This document shows, in pieces, positions 52,329 through 62,330 of a stretch of 64,000 bases of DNA. Position 1 is the first letter of the stretch. Each line of letters begins with the position of its first letter. A program made the translations under genes and the position numbers. Under the pieces are notes generated by a model. The model made no database searches. It was not told the DNA's origin and saw only the letters and a program-made list of their open reading frames with translations. The stretch is from NCBI RefSeq assembly GCF_015680705.1, contig NZ_JADNYP010000010.1, positions 1 through 64,000 of the forward strand, given 5' to 3'. Source of the DNA: Pseudomonas fulva. GTDB lineage: Bacteria > Pseudomonadota > Gammaproteobacteria > Pseudomonadales > Pseudomonadaceae.

Positions 52329-55300
52329 ATGCCCTTCCTGCCGGCCCTTCTATTGTCGCTCCTGCTCATCTGGACGACCACTGCCGGCGCGCTTACCCTG
52401 ACTGCAGAAGAACAAGCCTGGCTCAGCGCTCATCCGAAGCTGCGCCTGGGTGTAGATGCCTCCTGGCCACCGTTCGAATACCGTGACAGGAATGGCAGCT
52501 ACCAGGGACTGGCCGCCGATTACATCGCCTTGATCGAGAAGCGCCTGGGCGTGGTGCTCGAACCCATGCCAATCGACAACTGGTCGCAAGTGGTCGAGCA
52601 AGCGCAGCACAACCGCGTGGACCTGCTGCCCGGCATCATGTCCACGCCCGAGCGACGCCGCTACCTGACCTTCACCCGTCCCTACCTGGATTTTCCGATC
52701 GTCATTCTGGCCCACGACAGCGGGCCGCAACCGCGAAAGCTGGATGATCTTTATGGGCTGAAGATCGCCGTGGTGGAAAACCACGCGCCTCATGAACTTC
52801 TGCGCACCCACCACCCCGATCTCAACCTGCTGGTACTGCCAACGGTCGATGTCGCACTGCATGCCGTGGAAACCAGGCAAGTCGACGCGATGGTCGGCGA
52901 CCTCGCCTCGAGCGTCTGGGGCTTGCGCCAGCTTGGACTGGAGCATTCGCATGTCAGCGGAGCTACCCCGTATCGCTACCAACTGGCGATGGCCACGCCT
53001 GCAGAGCAGAAGATCCTGGTGACGATCCTGGACAAGGTCTTCGCTGACATCGACGGCAACGAGATGGCCGCCATCCAGCAACGCTGGGTCGGCGACGTCG
53101 CCGGGCACCAGCGCCTGTGGAACGACGCGCTGATGTATGGCCTGCCCGCCATCCTGTTGCTGATGGCCATCCTGACCGCGGTGATCCGCATCAACCGTCG
53201 GCTGAGTTCGGAGATTTCCCGACGCATCACCCTCGAGCAGGAGCTACGCAGTAGCGAGTATCACTATCGCAGCCTGATCGAAAGCCTTTCGGCGATCGCC
53301 TGGGAGGCCGATGCCATCGACTTCACCTTCACCTACGTCTCGCCACATGCCGAAGGGCTGCTTGGCTATGCGCTGAATGAATGGCTCAAGCCGGGATTCT
53401 GGCGCGACATTCTTCATCCAGAGGATGCGCAATGGGCATTGGCTTTCTACAAGGACGGAACAGCCGGTCGTGACCATAGCCTTGAATATCGCGTCATTCG
53501 TGCCGACGGGCACTGCCTGTGGGTACGCACCATCGTCAGCATGATCGAGCACGGTCACAAGCCCGTGATGCGTGGATTGATGATCGATATCAGCGAAACC
53601 AAGCGCACGGAACATGCATTGCGTCTTTCCGAGCAGAAGTTTTCCTCGGTGTTCGAGCAATGCCCGGACATCCTCGTGCTCGCCCGGCACAGCGACGGTT
53701 GCCTGCTCGAAGTCAACCAGGCTTTCCAGGAGCAGATCGGCCTGAAGCCTGCCCAAGTCATCGGGCGCACCGCGACCGAACTGGGACTGTGGGGCCTGGA
53801 GGGCGCCGGGCCGGCGCTGCTCGAGCGTCTGAGCAGCGGCGGCGTGCGCAACCTGGAAATGACTTTCCGACGCAGCAATGGCCAAGTGTTCACCGGTCTG
53901 ACCTCGGCAGGCATCTTCGAATTGGACAGTAGCCGGACACTGGTGGTAGCAGTGCGCGATATCAGTCAGTTGAAGGAGACCCAGCAGCAGCTGCAAACCT
54001 CCGAGGAAAAGTTCGCCAAGGCTTTCCACGCCTCGCCCGATGGCCTGCTGCTGTCTCGCCAGGAAGACGGTCTGTTGATCGAAGTGAACGAAGGTTTCCG
54101 CCGCCTGACCGGCTACGATTTCCATCCATCGCGCAACCAGACCTCGCTGGACCTGGATATCTGGGCCGACCCTGCCGAACGCAAGCGCCTGGTCGAGCTG
54201 CTCAAGCGGGACGGCTATGTGCGTGACTTCACCTGCCTGATCCGTCGCAGCGACGGCTTGGTCCGGCTCTGTGAGGTGTCGGCCAGGCCATTGCCGATCG
54301 GGGGCGTCGACTACATGCTGACCATTGCTCGAGACATCACCGAGCGTCACCTGATGCAGGAAAAACTGCAACTGGCTGCCACGGTATTCGAGAACACGGC
54401 CGAAGGCGTGCTGATCACCGACACCGACCAGCGCATCAGTGCGGTCAATCGCGCCTTCAGCGAGATCACGGGCTACAGCGAACTCGAGGCGCTGGGGCAG
54501 ACGCCCCGTCTGCTCGCCTCTGGCCAGCACGACAGCGCTTTCTATGCAGCCATGTGGCATCAGCTGAGCGCCGCGGGCCATTGGCAGGGCGAGATCTGCA
54601 ACAAGCGCAAGAGCGGCGAAATCTACCCAAGCTGGCTGACCATCAGCGCCGTGCGCAACGGCGATGGCGAACTCAAGCATTTCGTCGCGGTATTCGCCGA
54701 TATCTCCAGCATCAAGCATGCCCAGGCCAAGCTCGACTACCAGGCCCACCATGATTCGCTGACCGGCCTGCCCAATCGCTCACTGTTCGAAAAGCGCCTG
54801 CAGGCAGTGCTGTCCGGGCCCCAGGATGCCAATCGCCAGGGAGCCGTACTGTTCCTTGACCTGGACCGTTTCAAGCACATCAACGACAGCCTGGGACACC
54901 CCGTTGGCGACCTGTTGCTCCAAGGCATCGCCCAACGCCTCAAGGAACAGGTACGCGACCTTGATACCGTGGCCAGGCTGGGCGGCGACGAATTCATCAT
55001 CCTGTTGCCGGGGTTGCACAAGGCCAGCGATGCCGGGGTGATCGCCAGCAAGGTCCTGGCCTGCTTCCATGCACCATTCCAGGCTGGCGAACATGAGTTC
55101 TTCACCAGTGCCAGCATCGGCATCAGCCTGTATCCACAGGATGGTACCGACGTCGCTTCGCTGATCCGCAACGCCGACGCGGCGATGTACCGCTCCAAGG
55201 CCAAGGGCCGCAATCGGGTGGAGGTGTATACACGCGACCTGACTGTCCAGGCCAGCGAGCGCATCGCCTTGGAGCACGAACTGCGCCGAGCCATCGAACG

Positions 55301-56069
55301 CAACGAACTGAGCCTGTGCTACCAGCCCAAGCGCAGCCTCAAGAGCGGCGGCCTGGTCGGCGCCGAAGCGCTGGTACGCTGGACCCATCCGACCCTCGGG
55401 GACGTGCCACCAGAGCATTTCATCACCTTGGCCGAGGAAAACGGCACCATCCTGCAGTTGGGCGACTGGGTGCTGGAGCAGGCCTGCCAACAGATGGACT
55501 ACTGGAAAGCGCATTACCAGGCGTTCGGACCGCTGTCGATCAACCTTGCCGGGGCCCAGTTGCGCCAGCCCAACCTGGCCAAGCGTATCGAGCACCTGCT
55601 GCGGCGCTACCAGCTCCAGGCAGGCGATTTGCAGCTGGAGATCACCGAAAACTTCATCATGAGCCAGGCCGAGGAGGCGCTGGCCGTCCTGCACCAGCTC
55701 AAGAACCTTGGCGTGCAGTTGGCCATCGACGATTTCGGCACCGGCTATTCCTCGCTCAGCTACCTCAAGCGGCTGCCCCTGGATATCCTCAAGATCGACC
55801 AATCCTTCATTCGCGGCCTGCCTGACGATCCACACGATGCCGCCATCGCGCGCGCCATCATCGCTCTGGGTCGCAGCATGCAACTGACGATCATCGCCGA
55901 AGGCGTGGAAAACCAGGCGCAGCAGCAGTTCTTGGCCGCCGAAGGCTGTGAGCAGATCCAGGGCTACATCGTCAGCCTGCCGATGCCTGCCGAGGAATTC
56001 GCCACGAAGTTTCTTCGTATAGCACTTTCCGATCTTTCGGATGGCACACACCGCAAACCGTCGTTATAA
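52329..56069 (+). CDS. rmcA: RmcA-type c-di-GMP cyclase/phosphodiesterase with binding-protein and PAS domains
   Basis: Inner-membrane c-di-GMP enzyme of 1246 residues. It has a signal sequence (1-22), a family-3 solute-binding (SBP_bac_3) domain (about 25-250), one transmembrane helix (about 264-284), four PAS-like regions (about 300-790), GGDEF (885-889, intact) and EAL (1013-1015, intact, with ENFI, DDFGTGYSSL and EGVE). It therefore keeps motifs for both synthesis and breakdown. Position after rpoD and architecture match P. aeruginosa RmcA, a redox-sensing biofilm regulator. The second of two adjacent ATGs was chosen for GAGAGG spacing. Confidence 0.9.
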   Translation: MPFLPALLLSLLLIWTTTAGALTLTAEEQAWLSAHPKLRLGVDASWPPFEYRDRNGSYQGLAADYIALIEKRLGVVLEPMPIDNWSQVVEQAQHNRVDLLPGIMSTPERRRYLTFTRPYLDFPIVILAHDSGPQPRKLDDLYGLKIAVVENHAPHELLRTHHPDLNLLVLPTVDVALHAVETRQVDAMVGDLASSVWGLRQLGLEHSHVSGATPYRYQLAMATPAEQKILVTILDKVFADIDGNEMAAIQQRWVGDVAGHQRLWNDALMYGLPAILLLMAILTAVIRINRRLSSEISRRITLEQELRSSEYHYRSLIESLSAIAWEADAIDFTFTYVSPHAEGLLGYALNEWLKPGFWRDILHPEDAQWALAFYKDGTAGRDHSLEYRVIRADGHCLWVRTIVSMIEHGHKPVMRGLMIDISETKRTEHALRLSEQKFSSVFEQCPDILVLARHSDGCLLEVNQAFQEQIGLKPAQVIGRTATELGLWGLEGAGPALLERLSSGGVRNLEMTFRRSNGQVFTGLTSAGIFELDSSRTLVVAVRDISQLKETQQQLQTSEEKFAKAFHASPDGLLLSRQEDGLLIEVNEGFRRLTGYDFHPSRNQTSLDLDIWADPAERKRLVELLKRDGYVRDFTCLIRRSDGLVRLCEVSARPLPIGGVDYMLTIARDITERHLMQEKLQLAATVFENTAEGVLITDTDQRISAVNRAFSEITGYSELEALGQTPRLLASGQHDSAFYAAMWHQLSAAGHWQGEICNKRKSGEIYPSWLTISAVRNGDGELKHFVAVFADISSIKHAQAKLDYQAHHDSLTGLPNRSLFEKRLQAVLSGPQDANRQGAVLFLDLDRFKHINDSLGHPVGDLLLQGIAQRLKEQVRDLDTVARLGGDEFIILLPGLHKASDAGVIASKVLACFHAPFQAGEHEFFTSASIGISLYPQDGTDVASLIRNADAAMYRSKAKGRNRVEVYTRDLTVQASERIALEHELRRAIERNELSLCYQPKRSLKSGGLVGAEALVRWTHPTLGDVPPEHFITLAEENGTILQLGDWVLEQACQQMDYWKAHYQAFGPLSINLAGAQLRQPNLAKRIEHLLRRYQLQAGDLQLEITENFIMSQAEEALAVLHQLKNLGVQLAIDDFGTGYSSLSYLKRLPLDILKIDQSFIRGLPDDPHDAAIARAIIALGRSMQLTIIAEGVENQAQQQFLAAEGCEQIQGYIVSLPMPAEEFATKFLRIALSDLSDGTHRKPSL

Positions 56070-56120
56070 TCGCCCGACCACCGGATCCTGGGTCCGGCTG
56101 GTCGAGTCACCTGCAGCAAA

Positions 56121-56197
56121 GGGCCCTTAGCTCAGTCGGTTAGAGCACACGACTCATAATCGTTCGGTCCCCGGTTCGAGCCCGGGAGGGCCCACCA
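56121..56197 (+). tRNA. tRNA with CAU anticodon, probably tRNA-Ile2 (lysidine)
   Basis: 77-nt cloverleaf: acceptor GGGCCCT/AGGGCCC, D arm GCTC/GAGC, anticodon loop CTCATAA with CAT at 56155-56157, T arm CCCGG-TTCGAGC-CCGGG, encoded CCA. The CAU anticodon fits Met. However, the acceptor C4:G69 and C5:G68 pairs and the overall similarity to E. coli tRNA-Ile2 point to the isoleucine tRNA whose C34 is modified to lysidine by TilS to read AUA. Confidence 0.9.
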
Positions 56198-56433
56198 TTT
56201 TCCTACCTGGATCCTTCGATCCTTCGCCTGGTCTGACAGCCACGTTCCGAACCCTATCTTTCATGCCTTTGCGCTAGCGTCACGGTTTCTCGCAGTCGTC
56301 GTTCGAAGCCGTTGTGCAATCACGGTGTTCGCGGCATTCAGGATTTCCCAACCCTAGGGAAGCGCCCACGACGCCCCTTGCATCGGCAGATGCAGGCTGG
56401 CTACCCTAGCCAGTCCCTCCGCCGAGCTCGCAC

Positions 56434-56886
56434 ATGCCAGATTCGCGCCCACCCACTCTCGATGAAATCGATCGCCAACTGATCGACCTGCTACGCATCA
56501 ACGCTCGCGAAAGCGTCGCCAGCCTCGCGCGCCAGCTCGGCATCGCACGCACCACCGTCGATGCCCGCCTTGCCCGGCTGGAGAAGGGCAATGTGATCAT
56601 CGGCTACGGCGTACGCCTTGGACAGGCGCTGATCGATGGTGGCTTGCAAGCGTATGTCGGCATCAGCGTGCGACCACGATCAGGCAAGGACGTGGTACGA
56701 AGACTCAGCGCCATGGGCCAGGTCCGGCAGCTGTGCGCGGTGAGTGGCGAATATGACTACGTGGCCTGGCTGCGCGGCGACTCGCCCGAGCAGCTGGATC
56801 AACTGCTCGACCAGATCGGCAGCGTCGAGGGAGTGGAAAGGACCACCACCTCGATCATCCTCAGCAGCAAGGTGGACCGCAGGTAG
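56434..56886 (+). CDS. Lrp/AsnC-family transcriptional regulator
   Basis: 150-residue regulator. The N-terminal helix-turn-helix is DEIDRQLIDLLRINARESVASLARQLGIARTTVDARLARLEK, and the RAM-type effector domain begins near YVGISVRPR with VSGEYDYVAWLRG. Such proteins bind amino acids and control nearby metabolism. It lies 209 bp upstream of davB on the same strand, making lysine-catabolic genes the likely target, but no operator could be assigned. Confidence 0.92.
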   Translation: MPDSRPPTLDEIDRQLIDLLRINARESVASLARQLGIARTTVDARLARLEKGNVIIGYGVRLGQALIDGGLQAYVGISVRPRSGKDVVRRLSAMGQVRQLCAVSGEYDYVAWLRGDSPEQLDQLLDQIGSVEGVERTTTSIILSSKVDRR

Positions 56887-57051
56887 CCTGTTCGCCGGCA
56901 TGACCGTTGGGCATCGGCAGACACCTCGCTGACTGATTTCGTCATAACTGCCCATGCATCTAGCAAAGCGACGAAAACCAGCCCATATCGCCAATACTCT
57001 TCGTCTTAACTCCGAAACGCCTACTGCGCAAACTGACTACCAGTGATTACC

Positions 57052-57057
57052 TATACT
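57052..57057 (+). promoter_or_regulatory. Candidate -10 element of davB
   Basis: TATACT 39 bp upstream of the davB ATG, in the gap after the Lrp-type gene. No convincing -35 hexamer is visible 17 bp upstream, which would fit an activator-dependent promoter. Confidence 0.35.
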
Positions 57058-57095
57058 CAGGCTGTCCAGCCTCCCACCACTGGCAAGGTCAAGAC

Positions 57096-58778
57096 ATGAA
57101 GAAGAACAACCGTCACCCCATCGATGGCAAGCCGCCAGTCACCGTGTTCGGTCCGGACTTTCCATTCGCCTTCGACGACTGGCTGGAGCATCCGGCCGGC
57201 TTGGGCAGCATCCCGGCGCAGCGGCATGGTGAGGAGGTGGCGATCGTCGGGGCCGGGATCGCCGGGCTGGTGGCCGCCTACGAGCTCATGAAGCTGGGCC
57301 TCAAGCCCGTGGTCTACGAGGCTTCCAAATTGGGTGGACGGCTGCGTTCTCAAGCGTTCAATGGCACCGACGGGATCGTTGCCGAGCTGGGCGGGATGCG
57401 TTTTCCGGCCTCCTCCACTGCCTTCTACCATTATGTCGACAAGCTGGGCCTGCAGACCCGGCCATTTCCCAACCCGTTGAGCGCTGCCTCGAGCAGCACG
57501 GTGATCGACCTGGAGGGGCAGACTTTCTATGCCGAACGACCGAGCGACCTGCCAGCCTTGTTCCACGAAGTCGCCCAGGCCTGGGCCGATGCGCTGGAGG
57601 AGCGGGCGCAGTTCAGCGATATCCAGCAAGCTATCCGCGACCGCGACGTGCCTCGCCTGAAGCAGCTGTGGAACAGCTTGGTGCCATTGTGGGACGACCG
57701 CACCTTCTATGATTTCGTCGCCACCTCCAAATCCTTCGCCAAGCTGAGCTTCCTGCATCGCGAGGTATTCGGCCAGGTCGGCTTCGGCACGGGCGGCTGG
57801 GATTCGGACTTCCCCAATTCGATGCTGGAGATCTTCCGCGTGGTGATGACCAACTGCGACGACCACCAGCACCTGGTGGTCGGTGGCGTGGAGCAGGTAC
57901 CGCAGGGCATCTGGCGCCACGCGCCGGAGCGTTGCCAGCATTGGCCGGCCGGCACCAGCCTGCGTTCGCTGCATGGCGGCGCGCCGCGCACCGGGGTCAG
58001 GCGCATCGCCCGGGCCGCCGAGGGGCGTCTGGCAGTGACCGATAACTGGGGCGATACCCGCGAGTATGCCGCGGTCCTGGTGACCTGCCAGAGCTGGCTC
58101 CTGACCACGCAGATCGACTGTGAGGAAGCGCTGTTTTCCCAGAAGCTGTGGATGGCCCTGGATCGGACCCGCTACATGCAGTCGTCGAAGACCTTCGTCA
58201 TGGTCGACCGTCCTTTCTGGAAGGACAAGGACCCGCAGACCGGCCGCGACCTGCTGAGCATGACCCTGACCGACCGACTGACCCGTGGTACCTATCTGTT
58301 CGACAATGGCGATGACAAGCCGGGAGTGATCTGCCTGTCATACGCCTGGATGAGCGATGCCCTGAAGATGCTGCCGCACCCGGTGGAAAAGCGCGTGCAG
58401 CTGGCCCTCGACGCGCTGAGAAAGATCTATCCGAAGACCGATATCGCTGGGCATATCATTGGCGATCCGATCACCGTTTCCTGGGAAGCCGACCCTTACT
58501 TCCTTGGCGCATTCAAAGGTGCCCTGCCCGGCCACTATCGCTACAACCAGCGCATGTACGCGCATTTCATGCAGCAGGCCATGCCGGCCGAACAACGTGG
58601 CATCTTTCTGGCCGGCGACGACGTGTCATGGACACCGGCCTGGGTGGAAGGAGCGGTCCAGACATCGCTCAACGCGGTGTGGGGTATCATGAACCACTTC
58701 GGTGGCAAGACTCACCCCGACAACCCTGGTCCTGGCGATGTGTTCGACGCTATCGGCCCGATCGCCTTGCCTGACTGA
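57096..58778 (+). CDS. davB: L-lysine 2-monooxygenase
   Basis: Flavin amine-oxidase-family enzyme converting L-lysine to 5-aminovaleramide in the aminovalerate route of lysine degradation. The 560-residue protein has an FAD-binding GAGIAG (residues 52-57) with the downstream acidic YEAS, GGMRFP, and the C-terminal FAD motif IFLAGDDVSWTPAWVEGAV. It closely resembles P. putida DavB as I remember it; tryptophan 2-monooxygenase is the other family member, but davA directly downstream argues for lysine. AAGG lies 8 nt before the ATG. Confidence 0.93.
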   Translation: MKKNNRHPIDGKPPVTVFGPDFPFAFDDWLEHPAGLGSIPAQRHGEEVAIVGAGIAGLVAAYELMKLGLKPVVYEASKLGGRLRSQAFNGTDGIVAELGGMRFPASSTAFYHYVDKLGLQTRPFPNPLSAASSSTVIDLEGQTFYAERPSDLPALFHEVAQAWADALEERAQFSDIQQAIRDRDVPRLKQLWNSLVPLWDDRTFYDFVATSKSFAKLSFLHREVFGQVGFGTGGWDSDFPNSMLEIFRVVMTNCDDHQHLVVGGVEQVPQGIWRHAPERCQHWPAGTSLRSLHGGAPRTGVRRIARAAEGRLAVTDNWGDTREYAAVLVTCQSWLLTTQIDCEEALFSQKLWMALDRTRYMQSSKTFVMVDRPFWKDKDPQTGRDLLSMTLTDRLTRGTYLFDNGDDKPGVICLSYAWMSDALKMLPHPVEKRVQLALDALRKIYPKTDIAGHIIGDPITVSWEADPYFLGAFKGALPGHYRYNQRMYAHFMQQAMPAEQRGIFLAGDDVSWTPAWVEGAVQTSLNAVWGIMNHFGGKTHPDNPGPGDVFDAIGPIALPD

Positions 58779-58790
58779 AAGGAGATGCCC

Positions 58791-59591
58791 ATGCGCCTTG
58801 CCGTGTTCCAGGGAGAACCTGGCCCGCTGGATGTACCTGGCAATCTGCAGCGACTGCAGCAGCAAGCCAGTATCGCCGCGCAGCGTGGCGCCCACCTGCT
58901 GGTCTGCCCGGAAATGTTCCTGACCGGCTACAACATTGGCCTGGCGGCGGTGGAGCGCCTGGCCGAAGCGGTCGATGGCGCCTCGGCCATGGCCGTCGGG
59001 AAGATTGCCCAGGCCCATGGCATCGCAATCGTCTACGGCTATCCAGAGCGGGCGGAGGACGGGGCGGTCCATAACAGTGTGCAACTGATCGACGCCCACG
59101 GGCGCAGCCTGTGCAACTACCGCAAGACCCACCTGTTCGGCGAGCTGGACCGCAGCCTGTTCAGCGCCGGCGCCGACCATTTCCCGGTGGTGGAGCTCGA
59201 TGGCTGGAAGCTGGGGCTGCTGATCTGCTACGACATCGAGTTTCCGGAAAACGCCCGGCGCCTGGCGCTGGATGGGGCCGAACTGATCCTGGTGCCCACG
59301 GCGAACATGACGCCGTATGACTTCATCTGCCAGGTGACCGTGCGTGCCCGTGCCCAGGAGAACCAGTGCTACCTGGTCTATGCCAACTACTGCGGCGCCG
59401 AGCAGGACCTCCGGTATTGCGGCCAGAGCAGCATCGTCGGGCCCGATGGGAGCCTGTTGGCCATGGCCGGGCACGATGAATGCCAGTTGCTGGCCGATCT
59501 GGAACAGCGCCGCGTGCAACAAGGACGAGCGGCATTTCCCTACCTGAGCGACCTGCGTCGCGACCTGCATGGTGGATCGCGCCGCACCTGA
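58791..59591 (+). CDS. davA: 5-aminopentanamidase
   Basis: Nitrilase-superfamily amidase hydrolysing 5-aminovaleramide to 5-aminovalerate, the step after DavB. The 266-residue protein has the catalytic triad E41 (VCPEMFLTGYN), K112 (NYRKTHLFGE) and C146 (LLICYDIEFPE). Two in-frame ATGs occur; the second is used because AAAGGAG is 6 nt before it and touches the first. It lies 12 bp after davB. Confidence 0.93.
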   Translation: MRLAVFQGEPGPLDVPGNLQRLQQQASIAAQRGAHLLVCPEMFLTGYNIGLAAVERLAEAVDGASAMAVGKIAQAHGIAIVYGYPERAEDGAVHNSVQLIDAHGRSLCNYRKTHLFGELDRSLFSAGADHFPVVELDGWKLGLLICYDIEFPENARRLALDGAELILVPTANMTPYDFICQVTVRARAQENQCYLVYANYCGAEQDLRYCGQSSIVGPDGSLLAMAGHDECQLLADLEQRRVQQGRAAFPYLSDLRRDLHGGSRRT

Positions 59592-59631
59592 GTTTTCCGC
59601 TAGCATGGTGGTTCGCCTTGCCGGAGCTGCC

Positions 59632-61950
59632 ATGCCTGACGCAACCCGCCACCTGATCCTGGACAACGGCCTGCACCTGACCCTGCGCCAGGCGTCGCGC
59701 CTGAAGCGTTGCGCCGCGGCGCTGCGGGTGGAGGCCGGCAGCCACGACGCGCCAGCGGCCTGGCCAGGGCTGGCGCACTTTCTCGAACACCTCTTCTTTC
59801 TCGGCACCGCCCGTTTTCCCTTGCAGGACGGGCTGATGCGACATGTCCAGGGCGTGGGCGGCCAGCTCAATGCCAGCACCGGTGAACGGGCCACGGACTT
59901 TTTCTTCGAAGTGCCCCCGCCAGCGCTGGCCGGCAGCCTCGAGCGTCTGTGCCAGATGCTGGCCGAACCGGACCTGACGCTCGAGCGACAGGTTGGCGAG
60001 CGAGAAGTGATCCATGCCGAGTTCATCGCCTGGTCGCGCGACAGCGAGGCGCAACGACGCTTCAAGGTCCTGCGGACAGCGGCACCGGGCCATCCGCTGG
60101 CAGCCTTCCATGCCGGCAACCGGCATACCCTGCCCCTGCGCAACCCAGCTTTCCAGCAGGCCCTGCGGCAGTTCCACCGGCAGTTCTACCGGGGAGCCGG
60201 CATCACCCTCAGCCTGTGCGGGCCACAATCGCTCGATGCCTTGCAGATTCTGGGCAAAACCTTCGGCAGCCTGTTCGCCCAAGGCACCAGGCACAGGCGC
60301 GCAGCGCCACCGGCGATGGCAAGCCAACGCTCCGGCTTCGTGTCGTCAACGGATGGAATGGACCTGTGGTTCTGCCATCAAGGCTTGCCCGATGGGGCGG
60401 ACCAGGCACTGGAATGGTTGCTCGCCTGGCTGTCCGACAGCCGTCCCGGAGGCTGGCTCGACGCGCTTCGTCGACGCGGTTGGCTGCGAGGCTGCGAGTT
60501 CGAAACGCTCTACAGCCATGCCGGCCAGCTGCTTTGGCAAGTGCGTGTGCGGTTGAGCCGGCAGGCCTCGGCAAACGAGGTTCAGGCACTGCTTCACGAC
60601 TGGCTGGGCTCGATCAGCCAAGCCGGGCAAGATGCAGCATTGCATGCCGAATTCGCCCTTCTGCAAGCGAGCCGCGCATTGGCGGCCAATGCCTTGGAGC
60701 TGGCGCAGCGCGACAGTGTCGGCAAGCCTTGGCAGGCCTTGGATGCGCAAGGACGGGAGGCGCTACGTGCGTTGCTCGCCGATCTGCCTGGTGCGTCCCG
60801 AAGGCACTGGCAGTTGCCACCAGGCGAACCCTTGCTGCAACCCTTGCCGGACCTCCAGCCCGGCGCGCTGCCGCAAGGCCTGGCAGTCGACCATGAGTTG
60901 CCGGCCTGCCGCGGATTCGCTGCGCTGTACCTGCGCTGGCAAATTCGCTCGCCTGCGTACGCGCCTCTGTCGCGGGTGCTAGAGCAAAGCCTGCAGCCGT
61001 TGCAGGCGCGCGCCCGACGCGTGGCGCTGCACCTGCGCTTCGAAGCCTGTGGCAGGTATTGGCAGCTACGCTGCATGGGACGCGCGCCGGCTGTGATCCG
61101 TGCGGTCGCCGAGGCGCTTGCGATCGTGAATGCGCCTGGCCCGGACGCTTGGCAAGCCTTACCGCCAGCGCCGCCCCCTTCGATGCCGATCCGTGCGCTG
61201 CTCGCGCAGCTGCCTGGCATCCTGCTGGGCGAATCCGCGGCAGCTTCGCCGAGCGGCGCGGCGGCCGACCAGGCAATGCTCGAACTGGCCTGGCAGCAAG
61301 CGCGCTGGCAAGGCCTGGCAAGCGGCTTCAGCCCATCCGCGCAAGCCGCCTTGAGCACTGCCCTGCGGATGCTTGCCGGCCAACCTGCATCGTCCGCCTG
61401 CACGGCTCTCGGTCGCGGTCTGCACTGGCATCACCTGCCGGGGGTGAGCAGCGAACATGCCCTGCTGCTTTTCTGCCCACTGCCTGGAAGCAGGGAGGCC
61501 GAGGGCCGACTGCTCGCACGCTTGCTGCAAGGGCCGGTCTACCAGCGACTGAGGGTCGAATTGCAGCTGGGCTATGCGGTGTTCAGCGGGTTTCGTCAGT
61601 TGCACGGTCACGGCGGACTGCTGTTCGGCGTGCAATCGCCCCATGCCAGTCCGGCTTGCATCCTTGGCCACTTGCGCGAACTGCTCGAGAGCGAGGTACA
61701 CATTCACCCAGCTGTCAGCCAGGCACTGGCCGAGCAGTTCGAGCAGACCACGCTGGACAATGCCGAACAGGCGGAGTGGACCTGGCAAGCTCACCTGGCC
61801 AGGCGTGTCGGCGGGCTGCAAGGCTTGCGCAGGGCGATCCGCGAGCTTCGGCAAGCCGACCTGGACGCTACGTTGCAAGAGGTCCGCGAGGCCAGGCACG
61901 GCTGGGTCTGCCTGGCCACCGCAGCGTTGCCGGCCGAGAGGATGCCGTAG
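59632..61950 (+). CDS. pqqF: PqqF, M16-family protease for PQQ precursor processing
   Basis: Insulinase-like zinc protease, 772 residues, thought to cleave modified PqqA during pyrroloquinoline quinone synthesis. The inverted zinc motif HFLEH lies at residues about 45-49 with the downstream glutamate region EREVIHAEF. The C-terminal inactive M16 half ([29 protein letters not shown]) is typical. The start MPDATRHL has GGAG 7 nt upstream; an earlier in-frame start lies inside davA. It is separate from pqqABC by a 245-bp region with its own regulatory palindrome. Confidence 0.93.
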   Translation: MPDATRHLILDNGLHLTLRQASRLKRCAAALRVEAGSHDAPAAWPGLAHFLEHLFFLGTARFPLQDGLMRHVQGVGGQLNASTGERATDFFFEVPPPALAGSLERLCQMLAEPDLTLERQVGEREVIHAEFIAWSRDSEAQRRFKVLRTAAPGHPLAAFHAGNRHTLPLRNPAFQQALRQFHRQFYRGAGITLSLCGPQSLDALQILGKTFGSLFAQGTRHRRAAPPAMASQRSGFVSSTDGMDLWFCHQGLPDGADQALEWLLAWLSDSRPGGWLDALRRRGWLRGCEFETLYSHAGQLLWQVRVRLSRQASANEVQALLHDWLGSISQAGQDAALHAEFALLQASRALAANALELAQRDSVGKPWQALDAQGREALRALLADLPGASRRHWQLPPGEPLLQPLPDLQPGALPQGLAVDHELPACRGFAALYLRWQIRSPAYAPLSRVLEQSLQPLQARARRVALHLRFEACGRYWQLRCMGRAPAVIRAVAEALAIVNAPGPDAWQALPPAPPPSMPIRALLAQLPGILLGESAAASPSGAAADQAMLELAWQQARWQGLASGFSPSAQAALSTALRMLAGQPASSACTALGRGLHWHHLPGVSSEHALLLFCPLPGSREAEGRLLARLLQGPVYQRLRVELQLGYAVFSGFRQLHGHGGLLFGVQSPHASPACILGHLRELLESEVHIHPAVSQALAEQFEQTTLDNAEQAEWTWQAHLARRVGGLQGLRRAIRELRQADLDATLQEVREARHGWVCLATAALPAERMP

Positions 61951-62099
61951 TCGTCCTTGGTAGAGGGCCCATGCCCAGGGATCAGAGGGCGCGAACGCCA
62001 TGGCCTGCTGGCCCCGAGAAAGACCAGCGCCGGACCGCGGCCGCTACGGACACTTCGACTCGTGGGCTGCTCTGCGCTCATGAAATCCGGCAGCATTTT

Positions 62100-62115
62100 G
62101 TAGGAATTCTCCTAC
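62100..62115. promoter_or_regulatory. Palindromic operator candidate upstream of pqqA
   Basis: GTAGGAATTCTCCTAC, arms GTAGGA/TCCTAC, about 80 bp before the pqqA ATG. Matches 13 of 16 positions of the palindrome upstream of the ABC transporter at 23.9 kb. It resembles an inverted-repeat site for a NarL-family regulator; PQQ genes in pseudomonads are known to depend on such regulators (AgmR/ErbR). Confidence 0.5.
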
Positions 62116-62195
62116 GCTCTAAAGGAACCTCTCCCAGCAGCCAGCACCAAAGACCTAGCGGACCCCCTCGGAACCTAAACGGAAGGAGTAAGCCC

Positions 62196-62267
62196 ATGTG
62201 GACCAAACCTGCATACACTGACCTGCGTATCGGCTTTGAAGTGACCATGTATTTCGCAAGCCGCTGA
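62196..62267 (+). CDS. pqqA: PQQ precursor peptide PqqA
   Basis: 23-residue ribosomally made precursor of pyrroloquinoline quinone. The Glu and Tyr that become the cofactor are E15 and Y19 in [10 protein letters not shown]. The start [10 protein letters not shown] has GGAAGGAG about 6-12 nt upstream, a very strong ribosome site suited to high expression. An intrinsic terminator follows before pqqB. Confidence 0.97.
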   Translation: MWTKPAYTDLRIGFEVTMYFASR

Positions 62268-62283
62268 GTCTGTTCGCGTTCGG

Positions 62284-62312
62284 ACGCCTCGGCCTGCCGA
62301 GGCGTTTTCATT
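62284..62312 (+). terminator. Intrinsic terminator/attenuator between pqqA and pqqB
   Basis: ACGCCTCGG-CCTG-CCGAGGCGT, a perfect 9-bp stem directly followed by TTTCATTTT, 17 bp after the pqqA stop. Transcription must partly read through to express pqqBC, so pqqA mRNA should be in excess of enzyme mRNA. Confidence 0.85.
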
Positions 62313-62330
62313 TTCCGCAACGGAGAGGCC

